A stretch of 64,000 nt of DNA, from positions 1-64,000 of the forward strand of contig JBCBET010000004.1 in the NCBI GenBank assembly GCA_038528385.1, read 5' to 3'. Shown here in pieces: positions 7,607 through 17,070 of this stretch. Origin of the DNA: Shimia_B sp038528385 (GTDB taxonomy: Bacteria > Pseudomonadota > Alphaproteobacteria > Rhodobacterales > Rhodobacteraceae). The notes below the pieces were generated by a model that worked only from the letters and a program-made list of their open reading frames with translations, had not been told where the DNA came from and did not search any database. Each line of letters begins with the position of its first letter. Positions within the stretch are counted from its first letter, which is position 1. The position numbers and the translations under genes were made by a program.

Positions 7607-10075
7607 TCAGTTGGACGAGGATCCCTCCTCGGTTTCCAGGCGCGTTATGGCGAGCAGGACCTCGTCGCGGAACGGGAGCGCGCGCGCGCTCGCCTCGATG
7701 AGCGCGAGCGTGGTGCGATAGGCCTCCAGCGCCGAACTGCCCTCGCCGGCAAGGTCGTAGGTCCGGGCCAGGTGGAACTGGACCACCGGATCGCCGGACA
7801 GGGCCGCCGCCGCGGGCTCCAGGTATTCCAGCGCCTCCCCGTGATTGCCGAGCCGTGCGACGATCCAGCCATAGGTGTCCTGGAACTGCGGCACCTCGGT
7901 GCCGCGCAGGCGCCGTGCGATGGCGTAGGCGCGGCGCAGGCTCTCCTCGTCTTCCTGGAAGGAGGAGATCAGGCTCGCGAGGTTGTTGGCGATGACCGGA
8001 CTGTTCGTGTTTCGTGCGTAGAGCTCCTCGTAGATCTCGATGGCGCCAGGGATGTCGCCCTGGCGCTCTCGCTCGCTCGCCAGCACCCAGTTGAGAGTGG
8101 TGCTCTCCGGGAGCACGGCGAGCGCTTCGGTGAGCACCTCATCCGCTTGGTCCTGGTCGAACTGTCGGCGGCTGAGATTGTAGAGCGAGAGCCACACGCG
8201 TTCGTTGGTTGGGAATTCCTCGAGGAGGGAGCGCAGGATCTCGCGGGCCTCGACGGGCTGCGCGTCGACGGCATAGAGACCCGCAAAGATGAAACGCAGA
8301 TCGGGATCATCGGGTGTCTCCGCCAAACGCTCCTCGAGGAAGGCGAAGGCGCCGGCCACATCGTCGTCCGCGAGAAAGAGGCGGATCGTGGCCACCATGG
8401 CCTGATTGCCGGTTTCGGGGAGGGCGGTGAGCTCCCCGAGGAGGGCGCGCAGCTCCTCCTGCCGGTTCTGCCCCGCCAGCAGCCGGACGGTCAGAGCGTT
8501 TGCGATGGTCGTCGCCTGCGAAGAGCCGTCCCGTTCCAGCGCGCGAATGACGTCCTGCGCGCGGGCCCAGTCCTCCAGCCGGACATAGATCGTGCCCAGC
8601 CCGTCGAGGAGGGAGAGGTCCCCCGGGCGCAGGCGCAGGGCGCCCACGAGAATGGATTCGGCCACCAGCGGCCGGTCGTCCTGCACGAGGAAATCCGCGT
8701 AGCGAAGCGATTCCGCAGGCGCGCTGTTGGAGACTTCCACGGCCATGGCCAGCATCTCTCCCATGAGGTCGCGGCTGCCGGCGCGTTCCTGAGCGCGCGC
8801 CATGAGCGAGAAAAGCTCCGGATTGCGCGGTGCCTGGTCGAGGGCGCGGCGCAGCTCCACTAGCGCCTCATCGGGCTGGTCCCCCTCGATGAGCCAGGCG
8901 GCCTTTTTCATCAGCGCGTCGACATTTGTGGGGTCTTCCTGCAGCACCTCCTCGACCAGCGTGCGCGCGCCCACGGGGCTGCCGGTGCGTTCGAACATGT
9001 TCGCGAGAGCCAGCTTGATGCGGCGCGTCTCGTCAGAGGGGGCGGCCGTGTCGATGATCAACTGCATTTCGGCGATGCCGCTTTCGCGGTCGCCCTGCTC
9101 GAAGACGAGGCTGGCGCGGGCGGCGCGGTAGAGCCCTCTTTTCGCATTGTCGGAGGCGATGTCCGCGAGGATGCGGTCGATTTCGGCGAGCGCGGGGTCC
9201 GCGCCGCGGGCCTGGATGATGAAATCGATGAGCATCAGGCGGGCCTCGTCGGGGTCCTCGCTCGTGTCTATGCGCGTCCTCAGATGGGCCTCCGCGTCGT
9301 CGATCCGCTCCTGCGTGACATACCATTGCACGAGCGTCTGGTGGAGGCTCGGGTCATCCTCGAAGCGATCGATCATGCTGCGCAGCTGCGCTTCGATCTC
9401 GTCCGTCCGGTTCACCTGACCGAGGAGGGCAAGGCGGAGATCGTAGAAAAAGCGGTCGTCCGGGGCCTCCACGATGGCGGCGTCGATATCCGCGAGGGCG
9501 CGATCCCAATCCTGGCGCAAGAGGCTGTCATTGATGACGATCTGGCGCGCGATCATCAGGCTCGGATCGATGTCGAGCAGGTCCGCCGCCTCCCGCGAGA
9601 CGTCCAGTCCGAGGGCCAGGTCGCCGTCGCGTCGCGCCGCCTGATAGGCAACGCCGAGGCCCACCGCGCGCAGGACCGGATCAGTGTCCGCATCGGGCGC
9701 GAGGCCCGTCGCCGCGGTCAGATGGCGCTCTGCGGCCTCCCAATCGCCCGAGGCCCCCGCAAGCCGTGCGGCGGCGTATTGCGCCGGGAAGTGATCCGGG
9801 GCGATTTCAACGGCGGCGAGGTATTGACCGTAGGCCGCTCTTTCATTGTCGCGATCTTCTTCGATCTGGGCCATGAGCATGCGCGCTTCCAGATGCCCGG
9901 TATCGAGCTTGAAGACGTTGCGCATCTCGATGATGGCGCGGGGGATGTCCCCGGCCTCGTAGAGCTCCGTGCCTTTTTCGAAATGCGCTTGCGCCCGCTC
10001 CTCGGCCGTCTCGCAGGCAACCAGCAGGATGCAGGAAAGAATGACGAAAGTTATCCTGAGAATACGTGGAAACAT
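7607..10075 (-). CDS. TPR-repeat lipoprotein (PrsT-like, EPS/exosortase-associated)
   Basis: The 822-residue protein starts with a lipoprotein signal ending in LVAC, so it is probably anchored at the outer membrane or periplasmic face. The rest is almost entirely tetratricopeptide-type helix pairs, for example HFEKGTELYEAGDIPRAIIE near the N-terminus and VIANNLASLISSF near the C-terminus. Large TPR lipoproteins of this kind are found in exosortase/EPS loci (PrsT-like) and are thought to organise the secretion machinery. ATG at 10075 fits the lipoprotein signal; the frame is open 56 codons further upstream without plausible sequence. It lies between the sugar transferase and the Wza-like gene, all on the minus strand. 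Confidence 0.83.
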   Translation of the reverse strand: MFPRILRITFVILSCILLVACETAEERAQAHFEKGTELYEAGDIPRAIIEMRNVFKLDTGHLEARMLMAQIEEDRDNERAAYGQYLAAVEIAPDHFPAQYAAARLAGASGDWEAAERHLTAATGLAPDADTDPVLRAVGLGVAYQAARRDGDLALGLDVSREAADLLDIDPSLMIARQIVINDSLLRQDWDRALADIDAAIVEAPDDRFFYDLRLALLGQVNRTDEIEAQLRSMIDRFEDDPSLHQTLVQWYVTQERIDDAEAHLRTRIDTSEDPDEARLMLIDFIIQARGADPALAEIDRILADIASDNAKRGLYRAARASLVFEQGDRESGIAEMQLIIDTAAPSDETRRIKLALANMFERTGSPVGARTLVEEVLQEDPTNVDALMKKAAWLIEGDQPDEALVELRRALDQAPRNPELFSLMARAQERAGSRDLMGEMLAMAVEVSNSAPAESLRYADFLVQDDRPLVAESILVGALRLRPGDLSLLDGLGTIYVRLEDWARAQDVIRALERDGSSQATTIANALTVRLLAGQNRQEELRALLGELTALPETGNQAMVATIRLFLADDDVAGAFAFLEERLAETPDDPDLRFIFAGLYAVDAQPVEAREILRSLLEEFPTNERVWLSLYNLSRRQFDQDQADEVLTEALAVLPESTTLNWVLASERERQGDIPGAIEIYEELYARNTNSPVIANNLASLISSFQEDEESLRRAYAIARRLRGTEVPQFQDTYGWIVARLGNHGEALEYLEPAAAALSGDPVVQFHLARTYDLAGEGSSALEAYRTTLALIEASARALPFRDEVLLAITRLETEEGSSSN

Positions 10076-10139
10076 GGCAAACCTGCAAACACCGAAGGGG
10101 TTCGGACGGGCGCCGTCGGCGCCGATATCCAGACGGAGC

Positions 10140-10832
10140 TTACCGCCCCGTGCAGCGAAGGACCACACCGACCGTGCGTGCGAGGATGCGAAGGTCGTTC
10201 TTGAGGCTGAGCGCCTCGTTGTACTCCGCGTCGAACTGCGCACGGCCCGCGAAGCTGCCCTGGCTGCGGTCCGACACCTGCCACGGGCCGGTCACACCGG
10301 GACGCAAAAGGTAGTAATCCGTGCCGGGATAGAGATGACGCTGATCCATCATCATGGGCCGGGGGCCCACGATCGACATGTCGCCCTTGAGAACGTTCCA
10401 CAGCTGCGGCATCTCGTCGAGAGAGCTCTTGCGCAGGATGTCTCCGAACTTCGTGATCCGCGGATCGTTCTCAAGCTTCTGCTTCTCTTCCCATTCGCGG
10501 CGGGCCGCCGGATTTTCGGCGAGATGCGCGGCAAGGCGAGCATCGGCGTCCTCGACCATGGTGCGGATCTTGAGCATCTTGAACGCCTTGCCGCCGAGAC
10601 CCACGCGGACCTGTGCATAAAACGGCCAGTGCATGCCACCGATCGCGCTGGAGAGCGCGCCGAGCGCCACGAGGAGGAGGGCAAGCGGCGCCACTATGAG
10701 GACGAAAGCCACGTCGAAGAGACGTTTGCCGAAGGCGCGGTAGAGGGACGTCGGGGCGATCTCGTGCGCCGGTTCAAACGCACTCGCGCTTATTACTTGG
10801 GCACCTACTGAGTCTTTAAAATGCGCAGTCAT
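10140..10832 (-). CDS. Undecaprenyl-phosphate sugar phosphotransferase (ExoY-like)
   Basis: The 230-residue protein has one N-terminal membrane helix (VAFVLIVAPLALLLVALGAL) and the catalytic domain of short polyprenyl-phosphate hexose-1-phosphate transferases. Signatures include KMLKIRTM, a basic ARREWEEKQKLENDPRITK, the core LWNVLKGDMSIVGPRP and LRPGVTGPWQVS. It lacks the four extra N-terminal helices of WbaP, so it is of the ExoY/PglC type. It would start repeat-unit synthesis by placing the first sugar phosphate on the lipid carrier. As first gene of the leftward operon it is probably driven from the intergenic region at 10833-11306. Confidence 0.92.
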   Translation of the reverse strand: MTAHFKDSVGAQVISASAFEPAHEIAPTSLYRAFGKRLFDVAFVLIVAPLALLLVALGALSSAIGGMHWPFYAQVRVGLGGKAFKMLKIRTMVEDADARLAAHLAENPAARREWEEKQKLENDPRITKFGDILRKSSLDEMPQLWNVLKGDMSIVGPRPMMMDQRHLYPGTDYYLLRPGVTGPWQVSDRSQGSFAGRAQFDAEYNEALSLKNDLRILARTVGVVLRCTGR

Positions 10833-11306
10833 TTAACCATCCCCACTGCTTAACGACAAAAATATCCACAGAAAAAACAGGCATCAATACCTTCAACCAA
10901 GACACCGCAGACCTTGTCTGCACCCACAAAATAAAGCGTTACAGGCTTGGCAGCCTCAGCTCACCACTTTGATTCCCACGACCGGACGTTAGCAAAACGA
11001 GAACTAAAATACAGTGATATTTGATGACAAAAGTCTGTGGATAGGTTGTGTGCACGTATTTTTGGCTGCGGCCTCGGAGCCCCTGCAATCTATGGGCGAG
11101 CGCGGTTTCTGCACCTGCAACAAAGTTACCCTTTCGTGATCAAATAGGCATTGTGCGGGGCAATCCCTGCGGCATAGTCGCAATGCTTTTTACCCCGGTG
11201 CGAAACCGTGTATTTTAGGGCGTCTGTTCGTCCGTGACAGACCGCGACGCACCCGTGCAGGCATAGGCTGCGTGTTCCGTAGTAGGTGAATTTGAAAAGA
11301 GATCGT
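10833..11306. promoter_or_regulatory. Divergent control region of the EPS locus
   Basis: This 474-base AT-rich stretch separates the leftward exoY-like operon from the rightward ATPase/wzz/kinase operon, so it should hold promoters for both. TTTAACCAT lies immediately inside the exoY side. TATCCACA (about 10863) and its inverse TGTGGATA (about 11035) are single-mismatch matches to a DnaA box. No open frame with good codon use was seen. Exact promoter elements could not be assigned. Confidence 0.5.
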
Positions 11307-12191
11307 ATGCCCTCGACGACCCTCTACCAGACGTTCTTCAAACTGTCCGAGCGGCCTTTCACACTGCTGCCCGACCCGGACTTCCTGTTCTGGTCCACGC
11401 AGCACAAGCGCGCCTTTTCCATCCTGGAGTTCGGCACGTTGTCGAGCGCGCCGGTGACGCTGATCACGGGGGAGATCGGCGCGGGCAAAACGACCCTGAT
11501 CCAGGCGCTGCTACGCGACGTTCCCGAGGACGTGACGGTGGGGCTGATCTCCAACGCCCAGGGCGGGCGCGGCGAGCTCATGCAGTGGATCCTCAACGCC
11601 CTGGCCGTCGATATCGATGCCAAGGCGACCTACGTGCAGCTCTTCCAGCGGCTGCAGGACTTCCTCCTGGCGGAGTACGCGGCGGGACGGCGGGTCATCA
11701 TCATCATCGACGAAGCGCAGAACCTCTCGCTCGAGGGCCTCGAGGAGCTTCGGATGCTGACCAACATCAATTCGGGAAAAGACGTGCTTTTGCAGCTTAT
11801 CCTGTCTGGGCAGCCGGAACTTCGTGATATGGTGCGGGGGCCGTCCATGCAGCAACTCGCGCAGCGCGTGGCAGCGAGCTTTCATCTCGGCCCGATGGAT
11901 GCGGAAACCACGAGCCGCTACATCGCGCATCGCATGCATATCGCGGGCGGCACGGGCGACGAGTTCAAGGCGGATGCCTGCGGCCTGATCCACGAGGAAA
12001 CCGGCGGCGTCCCGCGACTCGTCAATCAGCTTTGTGAGTTTTCACTCGTCTATGCCTGGGCGGCCGAGGTCCGGGAAATCGACGAGAAGGTCGTGCATCA
12101 AGTGCTGGACGACGGCGTTTTCTTCAGGGGCTACCAGGCCTCCGGCGACCCCCTCGTCCTATTCAAGAGCAGCGGTGGTCAAGATGGATGA
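11307..12191 (+). CDS. ExeA/GspA-like AAA ATPase of the EPS/exosortase locus
   Basis: The protein has 294 residues. The N-terminus YQTFFKLSERPFTLLPDPDF is typical of ExeA-family ATPases. Walker A is GEIGAGKTT, Walker B is VIIIIDEAQ, and sensor-like segments LILSGQPELRD and EETGGVPRLVNQLCE follow. It matches the family of ATPases found next to exosortase EPS genes; these are presumed to work with the chain-length protein rather than in type II secretion. ATG at 11307 follows AAAAGAGA and was preferred to GTG at 11286. Its last 8 bases overlap the next gene, indicating translational coupling. Confidence 0.87.
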   Translation: MPSTTLYQTFFKLSERPFTLLPDPDFLFWSTQHKRAFSILEFGTLSSAPVTLITGEIGAGKTTLIQALLRDVPEDVTVGLISNAQGGRGELMQWILNALAVDIDAKATYVQLFQRLQDFLLAEYAAGRRVIIIIDEAQNLSLEGLEELRMLTNINSGKDVLLQLILSGQPELRDMVRGPSMQQLAQRVAASFHLGPMDAETTSRYIAHRMHIAGGTGDEFKADACGLIHEETGGVPRLVNQLCEFSLVYAWAAEVREIDEKVVHQVLDDGVFFRGYQASGDPLVLFKSSGGQDG

Positions 12192-13737
12192 AGTCAGATA
12201 CTACCTCGCGGTCTTCCTCAGAAGGCTTCCCTACTTCCTGATCGTCGCAACGGCGATCTCGGCGTCCGCGGTGGCCGTCGCGGTGTCTTTGCCGCCGGCC
12301 TATGTGAGCCAGATGCAGCTCGTCGTGGAAGCGCCGCAGATCCCCACGGAGCTCGCCGCCTCCACCGTCCGCACACCGGCGCTCGAACAGCTGCAGATCG
12401 TCGAACAGCGGCTTTTGACTCGCGCCAACATGCTCGAGATCGCGCGCGTGCAGGGCGTGTTCCCGGATATCGAGAACATGGTGCCCGACGACATCGTGCG
12501 CGGGATGCGCGCGCGCACCACCATCAACAAGAGCTCCGGGCGCAATGCGGCCACGCTCATGAGGGTCTCCTTCGAGGCGCATGAGCCGCGCATAGCGGCG
12601 GCGGTGCTCAACGACTACCTCTCCATCATCCAGGAAGCCGATGTGGAGTTCCGGCGCGGGCGCGCGGGGGAGACACTGGAATTCTTCGCCCAGGAGACCG
12701 AGCGCCTCGGCCTCGAGCTGACCGAGCAGAGCGCGCGCATCCTCGCATTCAAACAGGAAAACACCGACGCGCTGCCCACCAGCCTCGAATTTCGTATCTC
12801 CAAGCGAGAAGAAATCCGGGACGCCCTCGGCCAGACGAACCGGGAGATCACGCGCCTCGAGGACCAGCGCGCGCGGTTCCTCGACCTCTTCGAGGAAACG
12901 GGCCGCGTCGCTTTGCGCCCCGAGGCCGTGTTGAGCCCCACCGAGCAGCAGCTCCGGCGGCTCGAATCCGAACTCGGGCAGGCGCTTCTCGTCTTCTCCG
13001 AGGAGAACCCGAAGGTGCGGCTCTTGCGCGGCCGGATCGCGCTTCTCGAAGACGAGGTCGCGGACGAGGCGGCGACGACCCCGCTCTCGGCGAACGGGGC
13101 GGGCGCCGATGGCGAGCCGCCCAACGTGCTCGCCCTGCAGATCGACGAGATCGACAGCGAGATCGAGCTCCTGAGCGAGCGCCGCGATGATCTCTTGACG
13201 GAGCTCGGCCGCTTGACGGCCACCATCGAACGCACGCCGGAGGTGTCGATCACGCTTGAGGAGCTGGAGCGCACCTATGCGCTGCTCGAGACGCAATACG
13301 CCACGGCAGAGCAGCGCTTTTCCACGGCCCAGACGGGTGATCTCATCGAATCCCGGTCCCGGGGTCAGAGGATCGCGGTCATCGAGCAGCCCAACGTCCC
13401 GAATTCGCCCTCCCGGCCCAACCGCGTGATGATCGCCGGCGGCGGTCTCGGCTTCGGGATCGCGGCGGGCCTCGCGCTCGTGGTGCTGCTTGAATTCGTC
13501 GGGAGCGCCATCAAGCGTCCCGAGGATCTCGTCTCCCGCTTCGGGATCTCTCCGCTCACGACGGTGCCCTACATCCGCACGGGCCAGCAGGTCTTCGTGC
13601 AGCGGAGCCTGAAGCTCATCATGGCCTTGGCCATCATCGTCGGCACGCCGGCCCTCATCTACGCGGTGCACACCTATTATCTGCCCATCGACCTCCTGGC
13701 GGAGAAGGTGGCCAATAGGTTGGGCATCCGTTGGTAG
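12184..13737 (+). CDS. Polysaccharide chain-length determinant (Wzz/GNVR family)
   Basis: The 517-residue protein has two membrane helices, one near residues 15-37 (YFLIVATAISASAVAVAVSL) and one before the C-terminus (IAGGGLGFGIAAGLALVVLL). A long periplasmic coiled-coil lies between them, with the GNVR-like region LEELERTYALLETQYATAEQ and the proline motif EQPNVPNSPSRPNR before the second helix. A third hydrophobic stretch (KLIMALAIIVGTPALIYAV) follows near the end. Such proteins set polymer length together with a cytoplasmic kinase. ATG at 12184 overlaps the upstream ATPase gene. It is followed by the BY-kinase-like gene, the usual partner. Confidence 0.9.
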   Translation: MDEVRYYLAVFLRRLPYFLIVATAISASAVAVAVSLPPAYVSQMQLVVEAPQIPTELAASTVRTPALEQLQIVEQRLLTRANMLEIARVQGVFPDIENMVPDDIVRGMRARTTINKSSGRNAATLMRVSFEAHEPRIAAAVLNDYLSIIQEADVEFRRGRAGETLEFFAQETERLGLELTEQSARILAFKQENTDALPTSLEFRISKREEIRDALGQTNREITRLEDQRARFLDLFEETGRVALRPEAVLSPTEQQLRRLESELGQALLVFSEENPKVRLLRGRIALLEDEVADEAATTPLSANGAGADGEPPNVLALQIDEIDSEIELLSERRDDLLTELGRLTATIERTPEVSITLEELERTYALLETQYATAEQRFSTAQTGDLIESRSRGQRIAVIEQPNVPNSPSRPNRVMIAGGGLGFGIAAGLALVVLLEFVGSAIKRPEDLVSRFGISPLTTVPYIRTGQQVFVQRSLKLIMALAIIVGTPALIYAVHTYYLPIDLLAEKVANRLGIRW

Positions 13738-13770
13738 GCTGCAGCGCACAAACCGGAAGGTAACGGGACC

Positions 13771-14592
13771 ATGGAACGGCTCCAAACGGCTCTGAACAAG
13801 GCGCGCACGCAACGCAGCCGCAGCGAGAAAACCGTGGCGCCCACGCCCCATACGCCGCCAGAGACCCCGCATGTGGCGGAAGCGGCCTGGCTCGAGCTGC
13901 CCGAAATCCAGCTCAATCCCCGGTATCTGCACCGCAAGCGCATCCTTGCGTTGCAAGGCGGCCCAGCGGCGGCCCCGTTCGATATCCTGCGCACGCGGGT
14001 CACGCTCCTCGCGCAATCCAATGGCTGGCGGCGGATCGCGGTCGTGTCCCCCCACAGCGCGACGGGCAAGAGCACGATGGTGGCCAATCTCGCCTTCGGC
14101 CTCGGCCGCAAGCGCGGCATTCGCAGCGTGGTGATCGACGCGGATATGCGCCGGAGCGGGCTTGGAAAGCTTCTGGGCCAGAAGGGCCACATTCCCATGT
14201 CGGACGTGCTCGAGGGGTCGGTGGCGTTTTCCGACGTGGCTCTCCGGTATCGCGCCAACCTGATCTTCGGCCTCGGCTACGGCGCGTCGAGATCGCCTTC
14301 CGAGATCCTGCAGAGCGAGCGGGCCAAAGAGGTGCTTAAGGGGATCGAGACGACCTACATGCCGGATTTCATGATCTTCGACATGCCGCCCCTCTCCGCC
14401 GGCGACGACACGCTGGGTTTCCTGAGCCAGGTGGACGCGGCGCTGATCGTCGTGGAGGCGGGGAGCACCGGAGCGAAGCAGTTCGACATCGCGGAGCGCC
14501 AAGTCGCGGAGCAGACCAACGTGATGGGGGTCGTGCTCAACAAATGCCGCTTCCTGTCCCGGGCGTGGGGCCAGGAAGACGCCTACTACTGA
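13771..14592 (+). CDS. BY-kinase-like exopolysaccharide ATPase (CpsD/CapB type)
   Basis: The protein has 273 residues. After a basic, proline-rich N-terminus comes PFDILRTRVTLLAQSNGW, typical of the family. Walker A is VSPHSATGKST, Walker A' is SVVIDADMRRSGLGKLLG and Walker B is FMIFDMPPL. The C-terminus has only AYY, so the tyrosine cluster autophosphorylated in classic BY-kinases is minimal. It probably pairs with the chain-length protein 33 bases upstream to control polymerisation. A ribosome site GGAAGG precedes the ATG. The last seven bases overlap the end of the convergent rhomboid gene. Confidence 0.87.
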   Translation: MERLQTALNKARTQRSRSEKTVAPTPHTPPETPHVAEAAWLELPEIQLNPRYLHRKRILALQGGPAAAPFDILRTRVTLLAQSNGWRRIAVVSPHSATGKSTMVANLAFGLGRKRGIRSVVIDADMRRSGLGKLLGQKGHIPMSDVLEGSVAFSDVALRYRANLIFGLGYGASRSPSEILQSERAKEVLKGIETTYMPDFMIFDMPPLSAGDDTLGFLSQVDAALIVVEAGSTGAKQFDIAERQVAEQTNVMGVVLNKCRFLSRAWGQEDAYY

Positions 14593-15221
14593 CCGCTCCG
14601 CCCCTGCCATCGCTGCTCTACGCTCGACCAGAGCCAGCCCGCGATGAAACCACCCAGATGGGCCTGCCAGGCGAGGGCGCCCGCGAACGCGACCCAGAGC
14701 ACGAGGTTGAGCAGGACGAGCACCCCGAGCGCGTGCGCCAGGCGCCACCTGCCGGGGCCGCTCGCCGCGTCACGGGCGAAATCCCTGTGCTGCCAGGCGC
14801 CGACCATGCCGAAGAGGGCGCCCGAAGCGCCGACCATGGGCTGCGGCGTGGTGGAGAAGGCCGCGAAGAGCGCCGCGCCGCCAAGGGCGGAGATCACGTA
14901 GAGCGCCAGAAGCGGCCGCAGTCCCAGGTTCGAGAGGACCCGGCCGAGCAGCAGGAGCGTGATCATGTTCCCCGCCAGGTGCCAGGGGCCGCCGTGGAGG
15001 AAGGCGTAGGTCACGAACATCATGAGGGGCTGCGCGGCATAGTTCGGCTCCCATCCTCCCAGAAGTCCGGGCCAGAAGGCACCGTTCTGGTAGGCGTAGC
15101 TCCGCCAGAGGGGCGATCCCAGCAGCCCGAGATCGGAGGCGAGGAGGAGCGCCTCCACGACGACGCAAACGCCCCCCAGCCACCAGACGATCAACGGCAT
15201 TTGCCTGAACTGTCCCAGCAT
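14586..15221 (-). CDS. Rhomboid-family intramembrane serine protease
   Basis: The 211-residue protein has six to seven hydrophobic helices. The catalytic serine is in GASGALFG and the paired histidine in AWQAHLGGFIAGW. The family signature FLHGGPWHLAGNMITLLLLG carries the HxxxN motif. Rhomboids cut substrates within the membrane. ATG at 15221 is supported by GGGAGG seven bases upstream; nineteen further upstream codons are open but lack sense. No substrate is evident. Its position between the kinase and the exosortase suggests, but does not prove, a link to surface-protein processing. Confidence 0.9.
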   Translation of the reverse strand: MLGQFRQMPLIVWWLGGVCVVVEALLLASDLGLLGSPLWRSYAYQNGAFWPGLLGGWEPNYAAQPLMMFVTYAFLHGGPWHLAGNMITLLLLGRVLSNLGLRPLLALYVISALGGAALFAAFSTTPQPMVGASGALFGMVGAWQHRDFARDAASGPGRWRLAHALGVLVLLNLVLWVAFAGALAWQAHLGGFIAGWLWSSVEQRWQGRSGQ

Positions 15222-15381
15222 GATCCTCCCCGAACGTGGTCCCGGGCTAGGGGTGCCGCTGCCGCCGGGAAGACGCAAGGTCGCGCGTGCCGGAGGACTG
15301 GCAGGCCGGTGACGCGGGACGGATCGTCAGCGACCCGGAAAACCGGACGGGTCGGAGTTGATCGACCGGCGGGCCTTGCTC

Positions 15382-16980
15382 TCAGAGCGGGACGAAACGC
15401 GGCAGGGCGCCGATGCTTTCGCGGATGAACCCCGTCAGGCGCGCATCGGCATCGGCCTCGGTCTCGTCGGGTCTGATCTCGGTGACGTAGCGCACGAGCG
15501 CGCCGTCCGTCCGCCCCATGGTCAGGCCGTCCACCAGAACGCTCGCCTTGGCCATCAGATCGTTCGTGAGCCGCTTGCCGCGCTGTTCGAACCAGTAATA
15601 GACGAGCTGCTGCGAGAGCCCCTTCTGGATGACGGCGCGATTGACCTCGAAGGCGCCGTAGCCCGTCCCGGTCATGTCGATCCCGTGCGGGGCGAGCGTG
15701 AAGATCTCCCACCCGCCGACCGGGAGGCAGACCTCCGGGGAGTGGATGCCCTCGCCCTCGGACTGCGTGTCGTAGAAGGCCACGAACATGTTCACCGGGG
15801 CCGGCGCCTCCGCGGACCAGAAGGTCGCGCTGAGGTAATCGGTGGCCCCGAGCACGTTCTCCGTTTGGGGGTCGAGGGTCGATTGGCTCCCCGACCACGT
15901 GCCGATCCGCTGCGGGAAGGCGGCGAAGGGCTGCCGGTCGAGCACGGGTGCCGCCGTCTCACCCCGTGTCACCCAAGCGGTGGAGACGGCGAGCGTCACG
16001 AGTGCGGCGACGACCATGGGGAGCGAGGCGCGGATCTGGAAGATGCGCCCGAGGATGGGCACGAAGCCCTGGGTGTCCAGATCGATGGCCTCCGAGAGCG
16101 GCTTGGGGTCCGGGGTCAGGCGCTGCAGGGCGATGGCCGTCACGAAAAGGATCGCGATGCAGCTCATGAAGATGACCCAGCCCTCGAAGAAGTGCAGGAA
16201 GCCTTCGGCATGGGCGATGCCGTAGCTGTCCACGAGGACACCGATCACCCCGATCCGGAAGGAGTTCATCAACACCGTCAGCGGCGCCGCGAGGATGAGA
16301 AGCACGAGTTTGTGCCAGAGCGGGCCGCGATAGAGGATCGCGAAGAGGTAGGAGAAGCTGAGGATCGGGAAGAGGTAGCGCAGGCCGGAACACGCCTCCG
16401 CCACTTGTAGCTTGTAGACGCCGAGGTCGATCACGTTGCCCTCGAGGAAGACCGAGACGCCCATCAGGCTCACGAACCAGACGCCGATCTGGGAGGAGAT
16501 GAGCTGCAGGAAGATCGTCAGTTTCCAGTAGAGCACCTGCGGCAGCGGCAGCATGAAGACGAGGTGCACCACGCCGAGCTGGTGATGCTTGCCCCGCCGC
16601 CAGCCGAACACCGTCATCACCACGCCGCCGATCCACAGGATCATGGCATAGGTGACGATATCGGGAACATTCGCGAGATTGCCGAGGAACGCGAGGACGA
16701 GGGACACGCCGATGATGAGCACGCCAGGCCAGCGGTCCGGCGGATGGTCGTCCGGCGGCGGCAGCCGCCGCATTTCGCGCAGGAACAGATAGAGCGAGAT
16801 GACGGGGATGAGCGGCCCGTGGCTGTATTCAGGCGTGCTCCACGCCGCCACCAGCGAAACGAGCCCGATCCAGAAGATGGGCAGAGAGCCCGCCACGAGC
16901 AGAAGAAACGCGAGAAGGCCGGTCGCTCGGACTTCGAACGGCCCGATCGCCACGGGAGAAGTCGTCCGGAATGCAGTCAT
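15382..16980 (-). CDS. xrtD: Exosortase D (VPLPA-CTERM-specific) fused to an EpsI domain
   Basis: The 532-residue protein has about eight membrane helices in its first 320 residues. The exosortase catalytic triad is visible: Cys197 in AEACSGLRY, Arg242 in MNSFRIG and His263 in FLHFFEGW. The C-terminal 200 residues form a periplasmic EpsI-type domain (HSPEVCLPVGGWEIF; YWFEQRGK). The next upstream gene encodes a protein ending in the VPLPA-CTERM signal, which identifies this as the XrtD subtype. Exosortases are transpeptidases that cut C-terminal sorting signals and probably join the protein to a surface molecule. The EPS genes alongside are the expected context. Confidence 0.92.
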   Translation of the reverse strand: MTAFRTTSPVAIGPFEVRATGLLAFLLLVAGSLPIFWIGLVSLVAAWSTPEYSHGPLIPVISLYLFLREMRRLPPPDDHPPDRWPGVLIIGVSLVLAFLGNLANVPDIVTYAMILWIGGVVMTVFGWRRGKHHQLGVVHLVFMLPLPQVLYWKLTIFLQLISSQIGVWFVSLMGVSVFLEGNVIDLGVYKLQVAEACSGLRYLFPILSFSYLFAILYRGPLWHKLVLLILAAPLTVLMNSFRIGVIGVLVDSYGIAHAEGFLHFFEGWVIFMSCIAILFVTAIALQRLTPDPKPLSEAIDLDTQGFVPILGRIFQIRASLPMVVAALVTLAVSTAWVTRGETAAPVLDRQPFAAFPQRIGTWSGSQSTLDPQTENVLGATDYLSATFWSAEAPAPVNMFVAFYDTQSEGEGIHSPEVCLPVGGWEIFTLAPHGIDMTGTGYGAFEVNRAVIQKGLSQQLVYYWFEQRGKRLTNDLMAKASVLVDGLTMGRTDGALVRYVTEIRPDETEADADARLTGFIRESIGALPRFVPL

Positions 16981-17070
16981 CTGCGGTCCTGACCCATTCG
17001 TTGAAACGAGATCTGCGGAGCCGACGCCCCGCAGAACAACTGACTAACAGGTTCAGACGGCGTGGCGCCG

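Noticed and set aside
10833..11306. Possible replication origin (AT-rich, DnaA-like boxes)
   Set aside because: There are only two imperfect boxes, no rep, par or dnaA gene nearby, and the context is a divergent promoter region.
12163..14748. Very long minus-strand open frame (861 codons)
   Set aside because: It lies antisense to the well-supported chain-length and kinase genes and its translation is an Arg/His/Gly-rich shadow typical of high-GC DNA.
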